Below, one piece after another: positions 63,644-64,000 of a stretch of DNA of 64,000 nucleotides; within the stretch, counting starts at the first letter, position 1, and the number at the start of each line of letters is the position of its first letter. The stretch spans positions 97,274 through 161,273 of the forward strand of contig NZ_PGUZ01000042.1 in assembly GCF_002860165.1 (NCBI RefSeq). Direction: 5' to 3'. Both the position numbers and the translations under genes were made by a program. The notes beneath the pieces were generated by a model that worked only from the letters and a program-made list of their open reading frames with translations, was not told the DNA's origin and searched no databases. The DNA comes from Bacillus sp. V3-13 (GTDB lineage Bacteria > Bacillota > Bacilli > Bacillales > Cytobacillaceae).

Positions 63644-64000
63644 TCTGTTTTACCCCTCCCTGTTACATGCACAGATATGGAATGTTACATTTAAATTTAC
63701 AAAATAAGGATTTACTGTGAAGTAACCACACATAATCTTAATACTTTTTTTACAAAAAATCAAATGGCATTTTAAACTAGTGTTATAGAATTATATATTG
63801 AGCTCTCTTTCCATACCCACATCATTAGACGCTTGAAACACAAAAAAGTTTCATGTTTGTCCAATTTCAGAAAATTACAACTTTAATCACGGCAGCGTGC
63901 AGGCTGATTCCCGCAAGTCTTTATCTGTGGTTGGGACATAAGAAAAGCGCAAGCGCCTTGGTCAGCCCCGACAAGCGCTGGCCGACTAAGAGCGCCACGT
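63644..64000. other. Right-edge intergenic region
   Basis: About 350 AT-rich bases holding the yqgS upstream region and, from 63938, the start of a second dispersed repeat. No ORF or promoter could be supported. Confidence 0.5.
63938..63981. repeat. Dispersed fold-back repeat, copy 2 (partial or variant)
   Basis: 44 bases identical to 30114-30157, beginning ATAAGAAAAGCGCAAGCGCC. After GCGCTGG the sequence diverges from copy 1 (CCGACTAAGAGC here), so it is either a shorter variant or cut by the window edge. Confidence 0.85.

Noticed and set aside
1..64000. CRISPR array, prophage or transposase genes
   Set aside because: No regularly spaced repeats, phage structural genes or transposase frames were seen.

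Overview
The window is chromosomal DNA from an endospore-forming, naturally transformable Bacillaceae species related to Bacillus subtilis. Evidence is the near-complete spo0A-spoIVB-recN-argR-tlyA-dxs-ispA-xseBA-folD-nusB-accCB-spoIIIA block, the efp-papA-yqhR-yqhQ-yqhP-yqhO-splB-nrdJ-lipM-yqhL-gcv-yqhHG-comG block and the yqgY-yqgX-yqgW-yqgV-yqgU-yqgT-yqgS tail, all in B. subtilis-like order. Ribosome-binding sites are strong, with many GTG and TTG starts. No prophage, insertion sequence or CRISPR array was seen.

Layout. 1-2.3 kb: accessory surface-polysaccharide-like genes (partial acyltransferase, pectate-lyase-fold protein). 2.4-22.5 kb, all minus strand: the sporulation regulator Spo0A with a sigma-H promoter, SpoIVB, DNA repair (RecN, XseAB), arginine repressor, isoprenoid synthesis (Dxs, IspA), folate and transcription factors (FolD, NusB), acetyl-CoA carboxylase subunits with the Asp23-family protein, and the eight-gene spoIIIA operon behind a sigma-E promoter. 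22.7-29.3 kb: a carbohydrate cassette (LacI-type repressor, debranching-type glycoside hydrolase, ABC binding protein and two permeases) with three copies of one operator and a CcpA-type cre site, lying between spoIIIA and efp. 29.4-30.9 kb: a SIMPL-domain gene, a dispersed fold-back repeat, a candidate structured RNA and a small ORF. 30.9-36.8 kb: efp to splB.

36.9-41.0 kb holds the most unusual locus. The B12-dependent ribonucleotide reductase gene nrdJ is cut into three exons by two group I introns. The second intron, directly after the active-site Asn-Pro-Cys-Gly motif, carries a putative homing endonuclease. Exact exon joins can be read and restore an 853-residue enzyme. Two NrdR-type boxes lie upstream.

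41.4-64 kb: LipM, a rhodanese, the glycine cleavage operon behind a tandem glycine riboswitch, the YqhH helicase and YqhG, the comG pseudopilus operon, tRNA-Gln, a putative Fe-S cluster regulator with a structured leader, and the yqg genes ending in an LtaS-like sulfatase. A second copy of the dispersed repeat sits at the right edge.

The conserved genes are ordinary housekeeping, sporulation and competence functions. The accessory signals are the nrdJ introns, the sugar cassette with its long intercistronic hairpins, the 6S-like RNA candidate near 30.4 kb, and small or structured elements at 22.6 kb and 54.6 kb. Functional assignments come from recognising families by eye; no database search was run.
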